From contig CM042143.1 of assembly GCA_023376005.1 (NCBI GenBank), positions 78,685,778-78,749,777 of the forward strand: a stretch of DNA of 64,000 bases. The letters run 5' to 3'. This document shows, piece after piece, positions 30,657 to 41,471 of this stretch (position 1 is its first letter; each line of letters opens with the position of its first letter). Under the pieces are notes generated by a model. The model had not been told where the DNA came from. It was given only the letters and a program-made list of their open reading frames with translations, and searched no databases. A program made the position numbers and the translations under genes. The DNA is from Doryteuthis pealeii. Taxonomy: Eukaryota > Mollusca > Cephalopoda > Myopsida > Loliginidae.

Positions 30657-31255
30657 ACTATATTGGTGTAATGGTTATTGTCGAAGGAAATGGACTCAGT
30701 GACACGAGTTCAAATCCTGGACGGGGCCATTTGCATTTCATATTGTTACGATTTTTGTGTCCATCATTAGGCTTCAAGCAAGAGTACTCTCCAGCGGAGA
30801 TCCCTTGTGTTAAGAAGAGCGCGATCCTTAGTGAAGAAACTTTTAGTTGCTCCTTGCTGTTGGGTATGGTCCTTTGGTTGTTCCTTGGTGTCCCTTAGTG
30901 TTAGGTATGATCCTTTGGTTGTTCCTTGGTGTCTCTTAGTATTGGGTAAAATCATTGCGTTCAACAAAGACCGTCGTTTGCAGGACCTGCAAACGACAGA
31001 CTTTGCTGAACGCCAATGTCGAATAACGTGCAAATGAACGGCTGTCAATATCAGCGATTGAATAGTTAACTAACCACGGAAAGGCATGCATCCAACTATT
31101 CTCTCTCAAGCTATTGACAAATATCATAGCAGACTGGGCTATTTAACCTTAGTTAGACAACCATTCTAGGAGAAGGAAAACTCTGAATTTAAACCTGTTA
31201 AATACCGCTTAAGAGATTGACCATGTGTTGCATCCTGCTCGTGCAGAGGAGTTGT
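30657..31255 (+). mobile_element. SINE-A split by a ~330-bp insert
   Basis: Head at 30657-30742 (box A TTGGTGTAATGGTTAT, box B GAGTTCAAATCCTGG, TTTGCATTTCATA). The body resumes at about 31074 (AAAGGCATGCATCCAACTAT) and ends GAAACTCTG/TTAAGAGATTGACCATG, then GTGCAGAGGAGTTG. The insert (30743-31073) has a 43-bp tandem repeat (TCCTTTGGTTGTTCCTTGGT twice) and the palindrome 30957-31012. Confidence 0.7.
30957..31012. repeat. 56-bp near-perfect palindrome
   Basis: GCGTTC then AACAAAG and CGTCGTTTGCAGG are mirrored by CCTGCAAACGAC, CTTTGCTGAACGC. A few mismatches near GACC/CAGA. No loop to speak of. It could be cruciform-forming or the centre of a fold-back insert. Confidence 0.9.
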
Positions 31256-31259
31256 AAAT

Positions 31260-31775
31260 ACATGCATTTTTCGACCCACCTTCTACTGTGTAGAGAGTTC
31301 GATGCTCACAGTGTGAATCCTTGCCTGTAGTCTTGTGCCAGAATAAGCTAAACTAGATTAATCCAAAGCATGCATGGCTATAATCCCTTGAAAATATATA
31401 CTGATAAGAGTGAGCGCGAATGAAGACCTCACATTATTATTATCAAGCTGGAAGTCTAGAAATCGCTTTATTCTTCTAAAAGTATGTAAACGCCCAATCA
31501 ATTTTTTCGCTACAATGTGTCGTTTTTGCATAAACCGGGTTACGATAATAGAGACTGCGAGAACGCTCTTAATTTAGCGCGTCTACCTACCCTAACTCAA
31601 TAGTTATAAATCTCACCTCGCAGACTAATTTGCTCGTGCAAGTGAGCTTGATCCCCACTGTGTGTCTCACAACTGTTACCTTGTTTTGGGGTAACCTTAT
31701 TAGATACTCTAAGGCATCTACCATGGTGCGATGGTCAACAAGCTAGATTAATTTGCTATTGTACTGTGTTTGGTA
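31260..31775. other. Spacer, no recognisable feature
   Basis: Mixed sequence. No frame or repeat recognised. Confidence 0.45.
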
Positions 31776-32267
31776 CTCACTGAGCGCTTGATAACTATGG
31801 CCTTATACCATACTACACTGACTAGAGAAAATAAGTATTAATTGCCAAAACTGTTTGATGGTTATTATACAAACTAGTAAATTCCTCGAATGTCGTTTCT
31901 ACTAAAATATTAAAACTGTCGTTACTTTCTGGCGTAATGAGTTCGTTACTCATTAAGTACTTGATAGCAATGGCCTTATGCCAGACTATACTGACAAGGG
32001 AAATAATTATTGCTAAAACTGTTTCATGACTATGATACAAACTTATAGATTCTCCGATGTCATTACTGCTAAAATACTAAAACTGTTGTTACTTTCTGGT
32101 GTAATGAGTTAGGTACTCACTGGGCGCTTGATAAGAATGGCCTTATGTCAGACTATGCTGACAAGGGGAAATAGCTATTGCTCAAATTGTTTGATAGCTA
32201 CGATACAAACTAGTAAATTCTTCGATGTCGTTTCTGCTAAAATACTAAAACTGTCGTTACTTTAAAT
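31775..32267. repeat. ~170-bp tandem repeat, about 2.8 copies
   Basis: Unit landmarks CTTGATA(A/G)(C/G)(T/A)ATGGCCTTAT, CTGACAAGGGGAAATA, AACTGTTTGATG, CTAAAATACTAAAACTGT and CGTTACTTTCTGG(T/C)GTAATG recur at about 31785, 31958 and 32126. Divergence is 10-15 per cent by eye. Satellite-like but short. Confidence 0.85.
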
Positions 32268-32269
32268 TC

Positions 32270-32950
32270 TTAAAGAGAAAAAATTATCAAATTGTTTTTA
32301 TCGTTGCTTTTGAAATGGTTTAATTATTTGTCTTTTTTGTCGGGATGAGGAGGTAGTGTTTAAGAAGAGAAGGGTCATTTTGCGATTTGAATCAAGAGAA
32401 ATAGTTGTTAAAAAAAAAAGGAAAAGAAAACAAAAGTATAGCCAAAAAAGGGAAAAATGGGTTTGAAAAATTTATTGAAATTCATAATTTTCATCTTCAC
32501 GAGACTTCATAATTTCTTTTATTCGCATTTCACGTGTTTTATATGACTTCGGAATTATCCTATTAATTTTACGCCCCATAAAAAAGTATTAATATTGTAG
32601 TAAACCTGTCTCTACACGCGGGACGCTCATCAAAATTAATTTAATTCTATCGAATTAGTGAACCGTTTGATTGGCTAATATTTCGTATGACGTCAGTTTT
32701 GACGCCATTTTTCTTTCTATTTTTTTTTTTTTTTTTTTTTTGCACTTTATGTAAAATGGCGAAATAATGCGAGCGGTTGAAAAATCTTATTTCCTGTTGT
32801 CACCAAACATGGAAATTATTTTATTTTATTTCATTTTTTATCTTTTCCGAGGGGTTTCTTGCAATTGTTAGTACAAGAGGACGTTCGTGGTGAAATAATA
32901 ATAAAAACCTGTGCATTTGTATGCTCCGAATATGTATTTACCGAACCCCT
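32270..32950. other. AT-rich spacer
   Basis: Poly-T near 32720 and mixed sequence. A short frame at 32859 continues into the next repeat. No gene seen. Confidence 0.45.
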
Positions 32951-32952
32951 CC

Positions 32953-33560
32953 GCACGCTTGGTTGGTTGGTTGGATTTTACGGCATGTCAACTCTTCGGT
33001 TATGCCGAAGACGTTTTTATTTTATTCATTCTTGTTGGGTATTCAAATTGTTTTTGGATCTCATTTTTAGACACATTTCTAAAATCATTTTTTAATCTAT
33101 TTAACCCACATATGGAAACCTAACAGGTACTACCACTCCGGGGTAGAATGGACCTGGAAGTAATGGTAATGAAGGGGCACTCTACACTCCCCAGAGCTCC
33201 AGAATTGGAACCTCACCACTAGATGCAGTTTAGCTTCATACTCAGAACACTAAGACCCTCAACCACCGCCTTCTAACACACATATGATAAAAAAGGGTTG
33301 GGGATATGCTATAAGAGTAATGGGACAAACATGTAGGTGCTATGATTTGACCTGACCAGACAATTGATCGAGTGAGAACCTCTCTGACCACCCGTCTATC
33401 CCAAGGGCCAAAGTGGAATTTCGCATGTAATGGACTGCTCATACACCAGGATTCTGTCCTTAAGCATCACAGGTGGCCCAATTAGATGGGATGTCTTACT
33501 CTGCAGAGTCACAGTCGGTGAATTCTACAGCCCCAACTGACAGGGTGTCAGAAATTAACA
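32953..33560 (+). repeat. Unclassified GGTTGG-start repeat, long copy
   Basis: Opens CGCTTGGTTGGTTGGTTGG and is colinear with 29305-29990 to GTGAATTCTACAGCCCCAAC. Preceded by GAATATGTATTTACCGAACC, a flank shared with other copies. Confidence 0.7.
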
Positions 33561-33567
33561 ATTAATA

Positions 33568-33665
33568 ACTTTTATTGGATAATGGTTCCGCCGCTCAAGG
33601 AGTTTTGGTGCTGATAATTTGAATCTATCAAAGAATTTTATGAACCTAATAAGGATAGAATATAA
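33568..33665 (+). repeat. GGATAATGGTTCC repeat, also at 36567-36650
   Basis: GGATAATGGTTCCGCCGCTC, ATCAAAGAATTTTATGAACC, TAATAAGGATAGAATAT. The inverted copy at 36567-36650 shares all three blocks. Confidence 0.7.
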
Positions 33666-34314
33666 CGGAGTTCATGAACTTCAAAAAGAAAGGAGACATC
33701 TCCACACTTGACGGTAAGCCTCTCAAAATAGTAGAACAATTCACATACCTAGGTAATAATATCTCATCCACAGAGAGCGATATCAATACACGAATAGGAA
33801 AGGCATGGTTGGCGACAAACAAATTATCAATCATATGGAAATCCGATTTCGCTGACAAGCTAAAGTGACAATTCTTCCAGGCTGTGGTTATATCATTATT
33901 GCTGTATGGATGCACTACCTGGACACTAACGAAGCGCCTTGAAAATAAGCTAGATGGGACCTGCACAAGAATGCTGCGTGCAGTCTTAAACAAGTCGTGG
34001 AAACAGCACCCCACAAGGAGGCAGCTGTATGGCCATTTGCCCCCAACCTCCCAAACCATACGAGTAAGACGGACTAGGCATGCGGGACACTGCTGGAGAA
34101 GCAAAGACGAGCTCATAAGCGATATACTCCTGTGGAAGCCAAAACATGGGTGTGCTAGTGTGGGCCGCCCAGCCCGGACCTATATTGACCAACTATGTGT
34201 GGATGCTGGATGCTGCGCAGAGGAGCTCCTGGGGGCAATGAATGATAGGGAGGGTTGGCGTGAGATAGTCATGGATGTCCGTGCTACTTGCGCGACATGA
34301 TGATGATGATGATA
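33666..34314 (+). pseudogene. RTE-like LINE, best-preserved 3' ORF
   Basis: Two abutting open frames separated by one TGA stop near 33866. The first carries FTYLGNNISSTESD and RIGKAWLATNKL (RT motif region after the palm). The second carries FFQAVVISLLLYGCTTWTLT, TRMLRAVLNKSWKQHP, RRTRHAGHCWRSKDELISD, VGRPARTYIDQLCVDAGCC and MNDREGWREIVMDVRATCAT. It ends in (GAT)n and (AT)n. About 210 codons of an ORF that in intact RTE elements exceeds 900. The RT active site and the N-terminal AP endonuclease are gone. Confidence 0.8.
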
Positions 34315-34328
34315 TATATTATATATAT

Positions 34329-34357
<29 letters not shown>
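34312..34357. repeat. (GAT)n-(AT)n junction
   Basis: RTE terminal GAT repeat running into AT with TTATA breaks. Confidence 0.95.
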
Positions 34358-34359
<2 letters not shown>

Positions 34360-34588
34360 TACCAAGCCACTGCAAATGAGTGGGATGAGACACAATGTCA
34401 ATTTCTTAAGTGGAGTTTACCAGGTTTGAATTCAGAGTTTTCCTTCTCCTAGACTGGTTACCTAGCCAAATGTTAAAGAACCCAGTCCGGCCTACTATTT
34501 CCCTATAGCTGAAAGGGAGTAATTGGATGCATACCTTTCCCAGGGGTATTAGCGCAATGTGAAAGGCAAATAGCCTCGTCCAGGATTA
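34358..34588 (-). mobile_element. SINE-A copy, head lost
   Basis: Minus-strand order is intact from TTTGCCTTTCACATTGCGCT to AAGAAATTGACATTGTGTCT. The tRNA head is replaced by (AT)n at 34588. Confidence 0.75.
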
Positions 34589-34680
34589 TATATATATATA
34601 TATATATATGAGGAAAAATGAGTAAAGAAAAGAAATATAAATGGATAAAATGAATTTAATCGATATTACATTAATCGATA

Positions 34681-34761
34681 TCACTTACACATGTGTTTCG
34701 GTCAGTTTATGTGTGTGAAAATATTTCGCACATATAGAAGAATCGACCTTCATCAGAGTGA
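34681..34761 (-). ncRNA. Hammerhead-like motif, left arm
   Basis: Minus strand: TCACT / CTGATGA / A + GGTC ... GACC (stem II with a long, partly paired insert) / GAA / ACAC-AT-GTGT / A / AGTGA. Core complete, stem I five perfect pairs, cleavage triplet GUA. Deviations: one extra A at the base of stem II and a palindromic, nearly loopless stem III that would favour a dimer. Confidence 0.55.
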
Positions 34762-34802
34762 ACATTTATTTTGAATGAAGATTATATGTTCAAAATAAAT
34801 GT

Positions 34803-34884
34803 TCACTCTGATGTAGGTCGATTCTTCTATGTGTGCGAAATAATTTCAACACACATAAACTGACCGAAACACATGTGTAAGTGA
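34803..34884 (+). ncRNA. Hammerhead-like motif, right arm, core broken
   Basis: Same layout on the plus strand, but CTGATGA has become CTGATGT, losing an invariant adenosine. Stem I and stem III are intact, so this arm is probably inactive. Confidence 0.45.
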
Positions 34885-34980
34885 TATCGATTAATGTGAT
34901 ATCGATTAAATTCATTTATCCATTTACATTTCTTTTCTTTACTCATTTTCTCATATTGTCGGATTCAATTCCTTTTCCAT

Positions 34981-34983
<3 letters not shown>

Positions 34984-35043
<60 letters not shown>
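34984..35043. repeat. (AT)n, 60 bases
   Basis: Immediately after the fold-back element. Confidence 0.97.
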
Positions 35044-35044
<1 letters not shown>

Positions 35045-35384
35045 CTGTCATCATGCCTCTTATGTGGTGATTCTTCTAAAGTTTTCCAATGGTTTAACAA
35101 AATAGACTTTAAAAAACAAAAAAAAACAAATCAACAATTATGCACAACAACCGAAACAGTTGAACTAGACAAGAACAAAAAGTATTACATCAAGATAACG
35201 CATGGCTGAAGAGGCCATTTTAAATTCACACCCAAAAGAATTTGTGCGCCATGATACCTGTTGTGATAAAAGTTTCAAAATGTTATGTTGGCCAATTACT
35301 ACTCACTACTCACACTATGAGAATTTTAAAATAATTATTTAACATGATGCGTTGGTTATCTTATAATTTACCAATGTCTATACA

Positions 35385-35560
35385 TCGATACTGCTGTATG
35401 GCTGCACCACTTTGACTTAAACAAAATTCTTGGGGAAAAAGCAACATGGGAACTACACACAGATACTGCGTGCTGTCCTGAACAAATCCTGGTAGCAGCA
35501 TCCTATAAAAAAAGCAGCTGAACGGGCATTTACCTCGTATCACATAAGCACGTATCATAA
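35385..35560 (+). mobile_element. RTE-like LINE fragment
   Basis: GATACTGCTGTATGGCTGCA, then ATACTGCGTGCTGTCCTGAA, ATCCTGGTAGCAGCATCC. Frame lost. Confidence 0.6.
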
Positions 35561-35566
35561 TACCTA

Positions 35567-36460
35567 AGGTTAGGTTTAGGGCAAGGGTTAGGGTTAGGCT
35601 TGGTGTTAGGGTCTAGCTTATGGTTGGGGTTAGGGTTAGGGTTGGTGTTAGGGCTAGGTTTGGGGTTAGGGTTGGGGTTTGGGGTTAGACTTGGTGTTAG
35701 GGTTAAGGCTAAGGTTAGGGCTGGTGTTATAGGGTTAGAGTTGGCGTTAGGGTTAGAGTTGGGGTAAAAGTTAGGCTTTGGGATAGGGCTGGGCTTGAGG
35801 TTAGGGTTAGGGTTAGGGTTGGGGTTAGGTTAGTGTTAGGGTTGGGGTTAGAGTTGGGGTTATAGTCAGGGTTAGGGTTAGGGTTGGGGTCAGGGTTAGG
35901 GTTAAGGTTTGGGATAGGTTTAGGGTTACGGTTAGGATTTAGGTTACAGTTACAGTTACAGTTACAATTACGTTTGAGGATAGGGTTAGGGTTAGGGTTG
36001 GGATTAGGGTTAGGGTTAGTTGGGTTAGGCTTAGGCGTAGGATTGGGGTATGGTAGGGGTTAGGGTTAGTTTTAGGGTTGGTTTTAGTGTTAGATGTGGG
36101 GTAAGGTTTAGTGTTACAGTCAGGGTCGGGGTCAGGTTTAGGCTTGATGTTAGGGTTAAGGTTAAGGTTAGTTGGTGTTAATGTTGGGGTTAGGGTTAGG
36201 GTTAGGGTTGGATTAGAGTTAGGGTTAGGGTTAGTTTTAGGGTTGGGCTTAAGGTTACAGTTACAATTAGGGTTGGGGTTAATGTTGGGGTTAGGGTTAG
36301 GTTTGGGTTGGGGTTAGGGTGAGGGTTATGGTTATGGTTAGGCTTGGTGTTAGGTCTTGGGTTAGGGTTGGGGTTTGGTTTTGGACAAGGTTTAGGGTAA
36401 CCCTAACACCAATCCTAACCCAAACCCTAACCCTAAACCTAACACTAACGCCAAACCTAA
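35567..36460. repeat. Degenerate TTAGGG/TTGGGG tract with a strand switch
   Basis: About 900 bases of TTAGGG with variants (TTGGGG, TTGGTG, TTACAG, TTTAGGG). At about 36399 the G-rich strand switches to CCCTAA-type, which continues for about 60 bases to (AT)n. TTAGGG is the molluscan and vertebrate telomere unit. No perfect run longer than about four units is present, so this is a decayed interstitial block, not a live telomere. Confidence 0.85.
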
Positions 36461-36461
36461 C

Positions 36462-36462
<1 letters not shown>

Positions 36463-36496
<34 letters not shown>

Positions 36497-36535
36497 TATA
36501 TAACCCTTTTTGACTTTATGAACCAAATAAGGATA

Positions 36536-36569
<34 letters not shown>

Positions 36570-36600
36570 TATCCTTATTAGGTTCATAAAATTCTTTGAC
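36463..36600. repeat. Palindrome around (AT)n
   Basis: TTATGAACCAAATAAGGATAG at 36516 and its complement ending near 36590 flank an AT run, forming a hairpin. A second AT run lies at 36463-36501. The right arm is the end of the GGATAATGGTTCC repeat. Confidence 0.85.
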
Positions 36601-36749
36601 AGATCCAAATTATCAGAGATATTGAGCGGTGGAACCATTATCCACTTAGACCTATACCTGTTTGGATTCGATCCACGGGTTATTCGTAATCTATTGGGAA
36701 AAATAGTTAGGAAATAACTACACAAAAAATTTCATGGCACTTCGAAGTG

Positions 36750-37515
<766 letters not shown>

Positions 37516-37517
37516 TC

Positions 37518-37518
<1 letters not shown>

Positions 37519-37575
<57 letters not shown>

Positions 37576-37581
37576 ATATAT
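37519..37581. repeat. (AT)n with TTATA breaks
   Basis: Borders the ORF fragment to its right, whose last codons run into it. Confidence 0.97.
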
Positions 37582-37589
37582 ACATATTT

Positions 37590-37770
37590 TAAAATAAGTG
37601 TATTTTGGCAGCATTTTTTCTTTTATACAAGTTTCGTTGAACTGTATAGACAATTCCTGTCGGACAAGTTTTTGGCTGATCCTTTCTAATTTTCGGGCCA
37701 TCTTTTTGGTGTCGGTGTGTAACTGGAGTAACAGTCCACCAAAGGTTTCAAAACTGTATTGCAGAAAGCG
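37590..37770 (-). pseudogene. Possible Penelope-like ORF start, second copy
   Basis: The minus frame reads FETFGGLLLQLHTDTKKMAR, then KLERISQKLVRQELSIQF, NETCIKEKMLPKYTYFK and ends in (AT)n. It shares the GGL..(E/Q)(F/L)H, KK(L/M)ARKLE and LLFN/IQFN blocks with 36750-36892. Only about 60 codons remain. The first part lies within the palindrome 37728-37800. Identification with Penelope-like elements is by memory of the motif order and needs a search. Confidence 0.35.
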
Positions 37771-37800
37771 CTCGTTTTGAAACCTTTGGTGGACTGTTAC
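37728..37800. repeat. Perfect 27-bp inverted repeat, 19-base loop
   Basis: GTAACAGTCCACCAAAGG and the nine following bases are repeated exactly in inverse at 37774-37800. (AT)n starts two bases later. Perfect identity in so mutated a region means a recent event. Confidence 0.95.
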
Positions 37801-37801
37801 A

Positions 37802-37802
<1 letters not shown>

Positions 37803-37890
<88 letters not shown>
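37803..37890. repeat. (AT)n-(GA)n compound microsatellite
   Basis: 54 AT bases then GA with a G-run end. Confidence 0.97.
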
Positions 37891-37896
<6 letters not shown>

Positions 37897-37945
37897 AGAG
37901 ATGAAAACATAGACAGACACAGACACATACACATACACATATATA

Positions 37946-38088
37946 CAAGGTGTGTCAAAAAAGTATAGAGGTTTTTTGTACTTTGTGATACACCTTGTAT
38001 TCTGAAAAAATTAACGTTACATTCATTGTTCATTTCTATCTTGGTAAATACAGCTTGAATCTCGATACTTTTATGACACACCTTATAT
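37946..38088. mobile_element. Mariner-end MITE
   Basis: ACAAGGTGTGTCAAAAAAGT on the left. The right end is GATACTTTTATGACACACCT. Inner inverted copy at 37975-38000 and TATCTTGGTAAATACAGCTT. Confidence 0.7.
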
Positions 38089-38099
38089 ATATGGAATGA

Positions 38100-38153
38100 T
38101 AGACACATAAACACACACACACATACATACACACATACACACACACACCACAC

Positions 38154-38202
<49 letters not shown>

Positions 38203-38208
38203 AATATA
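38100..38208. repeat. (CA)n then (AT)n
   Basis: CA with CAT steps to 38160, then AT. Confidence 0.95.
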
Positions 38209-38880
38209 TAGATATCTATCTCAGTCTGTTCTTATCTTCTTATATATATTTATCTCAGTCTGTTTCTACTAATTTCAATCTGTTATCTATCTTTCTATCT
38301 ATCTATCTACCTCAGTCTCTCTATCTCTGTCTTTTCATATCTACCTATTTCAGTCAGTCATTTAACTATGTATCTTTCTGTCTCATTCTGTTTATTCCTC
38401 TCTATCCCAGTCTCTTCATATTTATATAGTTATCTATTACTAAGAACCTATCATTGTAGAAAAAACTCTCTATATAACGGCTCGCAAAAGACTAATGTCA
38501 AATTTGAATGCTTAAATGCTTAATAATTACGAACCATCAAAGATGTTTTCTTTCTTCCCTTTCCTGTACACGGTACTTTTTTATATTATTTATTTACTTA
38601 CTTTAGAGGGTGTATTTGGGAAGAAAAAAGCGTTTGCCTCCATAGATGCGACAGCAACTGTATTTTTATTGCCACACATGCGCACAAGTGTCGATTAAAA
38701 TGAGGGCATCGACATGAATTCTTTTGCAGCGCCGAACATGAGCACGCATATATTTCACCTTTTAATTGATCTTACGCAATACTACACCCTTTAAGTAGAA
38801 CTGGACTTGCATACATACATATATACATAAATACACACGTACACACACAAAACCACAACTACCCCCACACACACAGAGTT
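38209..38880. other. Spacer, TCTATC-rich at left
   Basis: 38210-38420 is a decayed (TCTA)n and CAGTCTGT-rich zone. 38440-38820 is unrecognised AT-rich sequence. Confidence 0.5.
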
Positions 38881-38912
38881 ATACATGCATACTCACACAC
38901 ATGCATACACAC

Positions 38913-38913
<1 letters not shown>

Positions 38914-38976
<63 letters not shown>

Positions 38977-39019
38977 AGACAGAAGTATTTTTGGATAAGC
39001 CGATAGAGAGCTGGGGTTC

Positions 39020-39085
<66 letters not shown>
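38914..39085. repeat. (AT)n, unique linker, then (AT)n-(GT)n
   Basis: AT to 38973, linker including GACAGAAGTATTTTTGG, AT to 39041, GT to 39085. Confidence 0.97.
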
Positions 39086-39088
<3 letters not shown>

Positions 39089-39129
39089 CACTAAAAAAAG
39101 AAAGAAACGATTTGAAGGAGAAAGTGAAG

Positions 39130-39157
39130 AGAAGAAATTGCCAGAAAAGATCAAATT

Positions 39158-39197
<40 letters not shown>

Positions 39198-39247
39198 AAA
39201 TGTAAGGAAGAAAGAGATGAGAATAGATTGTAAAAAGATAAAATTGA

Positions 39248-39299
<52 letters not shown>

Positions 39300-39475
39300 A
39301 TACACGTGAAGAAGAAAGAGAAGAAAATAAGTTGGAAAAGGATAAAATTGAAAAAGAAAGAAAGAAAGAAAACATGTGAAGACAAAGAGAATGGAATAAG
39401 TTGGGAAAAAGATAAAATTTAGAAAGAAAGAAAGAGAAAGAAAGAAGAAAAACAAGAGAATAAATTGGAAGAAAA
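39130..39475. repeat. (GAAA)n in a ~100-bp higher-order repeat
   Basis: Four (GAAA)n blocks separated by related linkers that include GAGAA(G/T)A(G/A)(A/T)TTG(G/T)(A/G)AAA and GATAAAATT. The microsatellite and linker duplicated as a unit, like the (GT)n set at 7 kb. Confidence 0.9.
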
Positions 39476-39479
39476 AAAA

Positions 39480-40890
39480 AAAAAGCAAAATAAGAACCCA
39501 AGCTAACGCAGCTAAGTGTAAAATCTGGCATGTCGAAAGTTATCGCAAGGAAGAAAAAATACAAAGAGCCATTTTTTTTTACTTAGAGCGGCAAGCAGAC
39601 CTTTATCTTTAACTAAAATACACAGTCAATGATATTATGTATGTGGGTAAAATAACTGAAAACTTGTTCTATCCAATGGTGATGGTGTTCTCACTGTAAC
39701 TGTTATAAATAAGAGGTTTTAGGGTTTCCCTCATAGTATCTATATGTTGATACGCTTGTTCATAAATCTTCCGTCCGTTATCATCCTGCAACACCATCTG
39801 GTTAAAAATGAGACAGTCCAAATTGTTCAAGATGCAATGCAATGCAAAAATATAAATCCAGATTATCTGGTGTCGCTTAATCACAGATTTCTTATTTGTC
39901 CCAGTTTATTTCACCCAATTTTAAAGATGAAACATTCCAAATAGTCTTGCGTCGCTTAAATGCCCATTAATTAAAATTAATTGACAAAAAGAAGCTATAT
40001 GTTTGTTTTATTTGTAATATTGAAATTGTGAATATATTTTGGTAATTTTGATCTTATGTCGTCCCGGCCTCCTGCCTTGATTTACGCTATGTTTTAGTAA
40101 GCCAGCGTCAGGTGAATTTCCGCCCCAACTTAGATATTTTCAGAGTCGTGTCTTTGTCACTTTTTTTTATCGGTAAAACAGTGTAAATATTTTACAACCC
40201 CCTTTGTAAGAAAGAGTGAGAGAGAGAGAATGTTAAAGATTAAATTATTTACAATAAAATTCTATCATAAATATTATAGATAAAATCTTTATCAACTTTT
40301 CTATTTTTCGCTTCACTCCCAACTCTTCCAACTAGCGACATCATTTTATTTAAATTTGATTTTTTTTAACTGTTCCAATATTATAATAATATAATAATAT
40401 AATAATAATATCTTTTTTCAGCTAGTATATTAGGTCTGAGACCTGTCAGCTGTTCCTTATAAATATTCATTTTAAATCCACAGAATATTATTAATTCTTT
40501 ATTAGAAATAATTTGTAAATATATATCTAAATTAGGAGAATTAAATACTAATTTACAAAACACTAATTTGGCCATTGTGTAGTGAGTGTACATAAAAAAA
40601 AGACAATTATTACTTCAAAATTATTTTCAATATTTTTTTCATATAGATCAGGCAAATGGAATCTCATTATTTTTAGTTATATATTGTAAAAACAATCCTT
40701 TGGTCTCAGTGAAATGGGAGTATTTATTTTACATTTGTAAATTTTAAAACATCTCTACGATAAAAAAAAATTAAAAAAGGAAATAAGTTTATTTTTTCAT
40801 ATTACATTCCTTAAAGCAATTGAATTTTTTTTTTAAATTAACTTTTGCTAACCTGTAAAGAAAAGAAATATCAGTCTCATTACTTTCTAG
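39480..40890. other. AT-rich spacer with Helitron-2 fragments
   Basis: 39770-39865 (TCCGTCCGTTATCATCCTGC, CATCTGGTTAAAAATGAGAC) matches the first part of Helitron-2, and a second shorter echo follows at 39925-39975. The remainder, including the ATA-rich 40380 zone, is unrecognised. Confidence 0.5.
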
Positions 40891-40898
40891 AATGATCA

Positions 40899-41374
40899 TC
40901 AGCAGGACCTGTAGATATGTCACAGTATGATAATCTAATTATTACAACGTTTGATATGTTTACTTAAGAGCTATTGCAAATACTTCAATATATAAAAGTA
41001 TAATAGTCTTGATTTAAGTATCTCTCAAACTTTTTTTCTTTTTACTTCTTTTCATTATCTTTTCATTATGATCGATTGAAAAACATTAGCGCGCTCAACC
41101 CCTCTCTCTATCTTTCCCCTTCTTTCTTTTTTCTTTTTATATTTTTCTGCGTAGCATGTCCTTTTTCTTCTCCTTCTTTCTTTATAATATAAATGGAATG
41201 GTCCATTATTTAGCTGAGGTGACGAAATTAGAATTCGGCGGATAAGCAATACCAGATAATCAAGATTTTTTTGCATTTCATCTTGGACGAATTGGGCGGT
41301 CTCGTTTTAATCCAGAGGGTGTTGCAAGTTTATAACGGACGGAAAATTAAGGAACAAGAGTATTAATATATAGA
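40899..41374 (-). mobile_element. Helitron family 2, longer inverted copy
   Basis: Minus strand: TCTATATATTAATACTCTTG at 41374 preceded by A, then TTTTCCGTCCGTTATAA, AGAGGGT-type inner text shared with 13297-13518, and a 3' end with hairpin CTGTGACATATCTACAG then GTCCTG and CTGA (CTRR) at 40899-40902, followed by T. An extra ~250-base AT- and TTC-rich segment inside is absent from the short copy. Confidence 0.65.
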
Positions 41375-41414
41375 TAAAGATAATAGTCTTTATAAATGAG
41401 AAGGATTTCAAGAA

Positions 41415-41462
41415 TGTGTGTGTGTGTGTGTGTGTGTGTGTGTTGTGTGTGTGTGTGTGTGT
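41415..41462. repeat. (GT)n
   Basis: GT run with one TTG break, just upstream of nested SINEs. Confidence 0.97.
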
Positions 41463-41471
41463 TTCTCTTGT

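Larger units (their letters stand above)
34616..34955. mobile_element. 340-bp fold-back element with paired hammerheads
   Basis: The arms (about 34616-34775 and 34790-34955) are inverted copies differing at only a few positions, with a ~13-base centre (TGAAGATTATATG). The outer parts are AGTAAAGAAAAGAAATATAA and its complement. Each arm carries a hammerhead-like sequence, so transcripts from either strand hold one sense motif and one antisense. (AT)n abuts on both sides (34597-34609, 34984-35043). No coding capacity. Confidence 0.8.

Noticed and set aside
33666..34314. RTE ORF as an active gene
   Set aside because: It lacks the endonuclease and RT active site and has an internal stop.
35567..36460. 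A true chromosome end
   Set aside because: Repeats are degenerate, reverse orientation within the block and continue into ordinary repeat-rich DNA on both sides.
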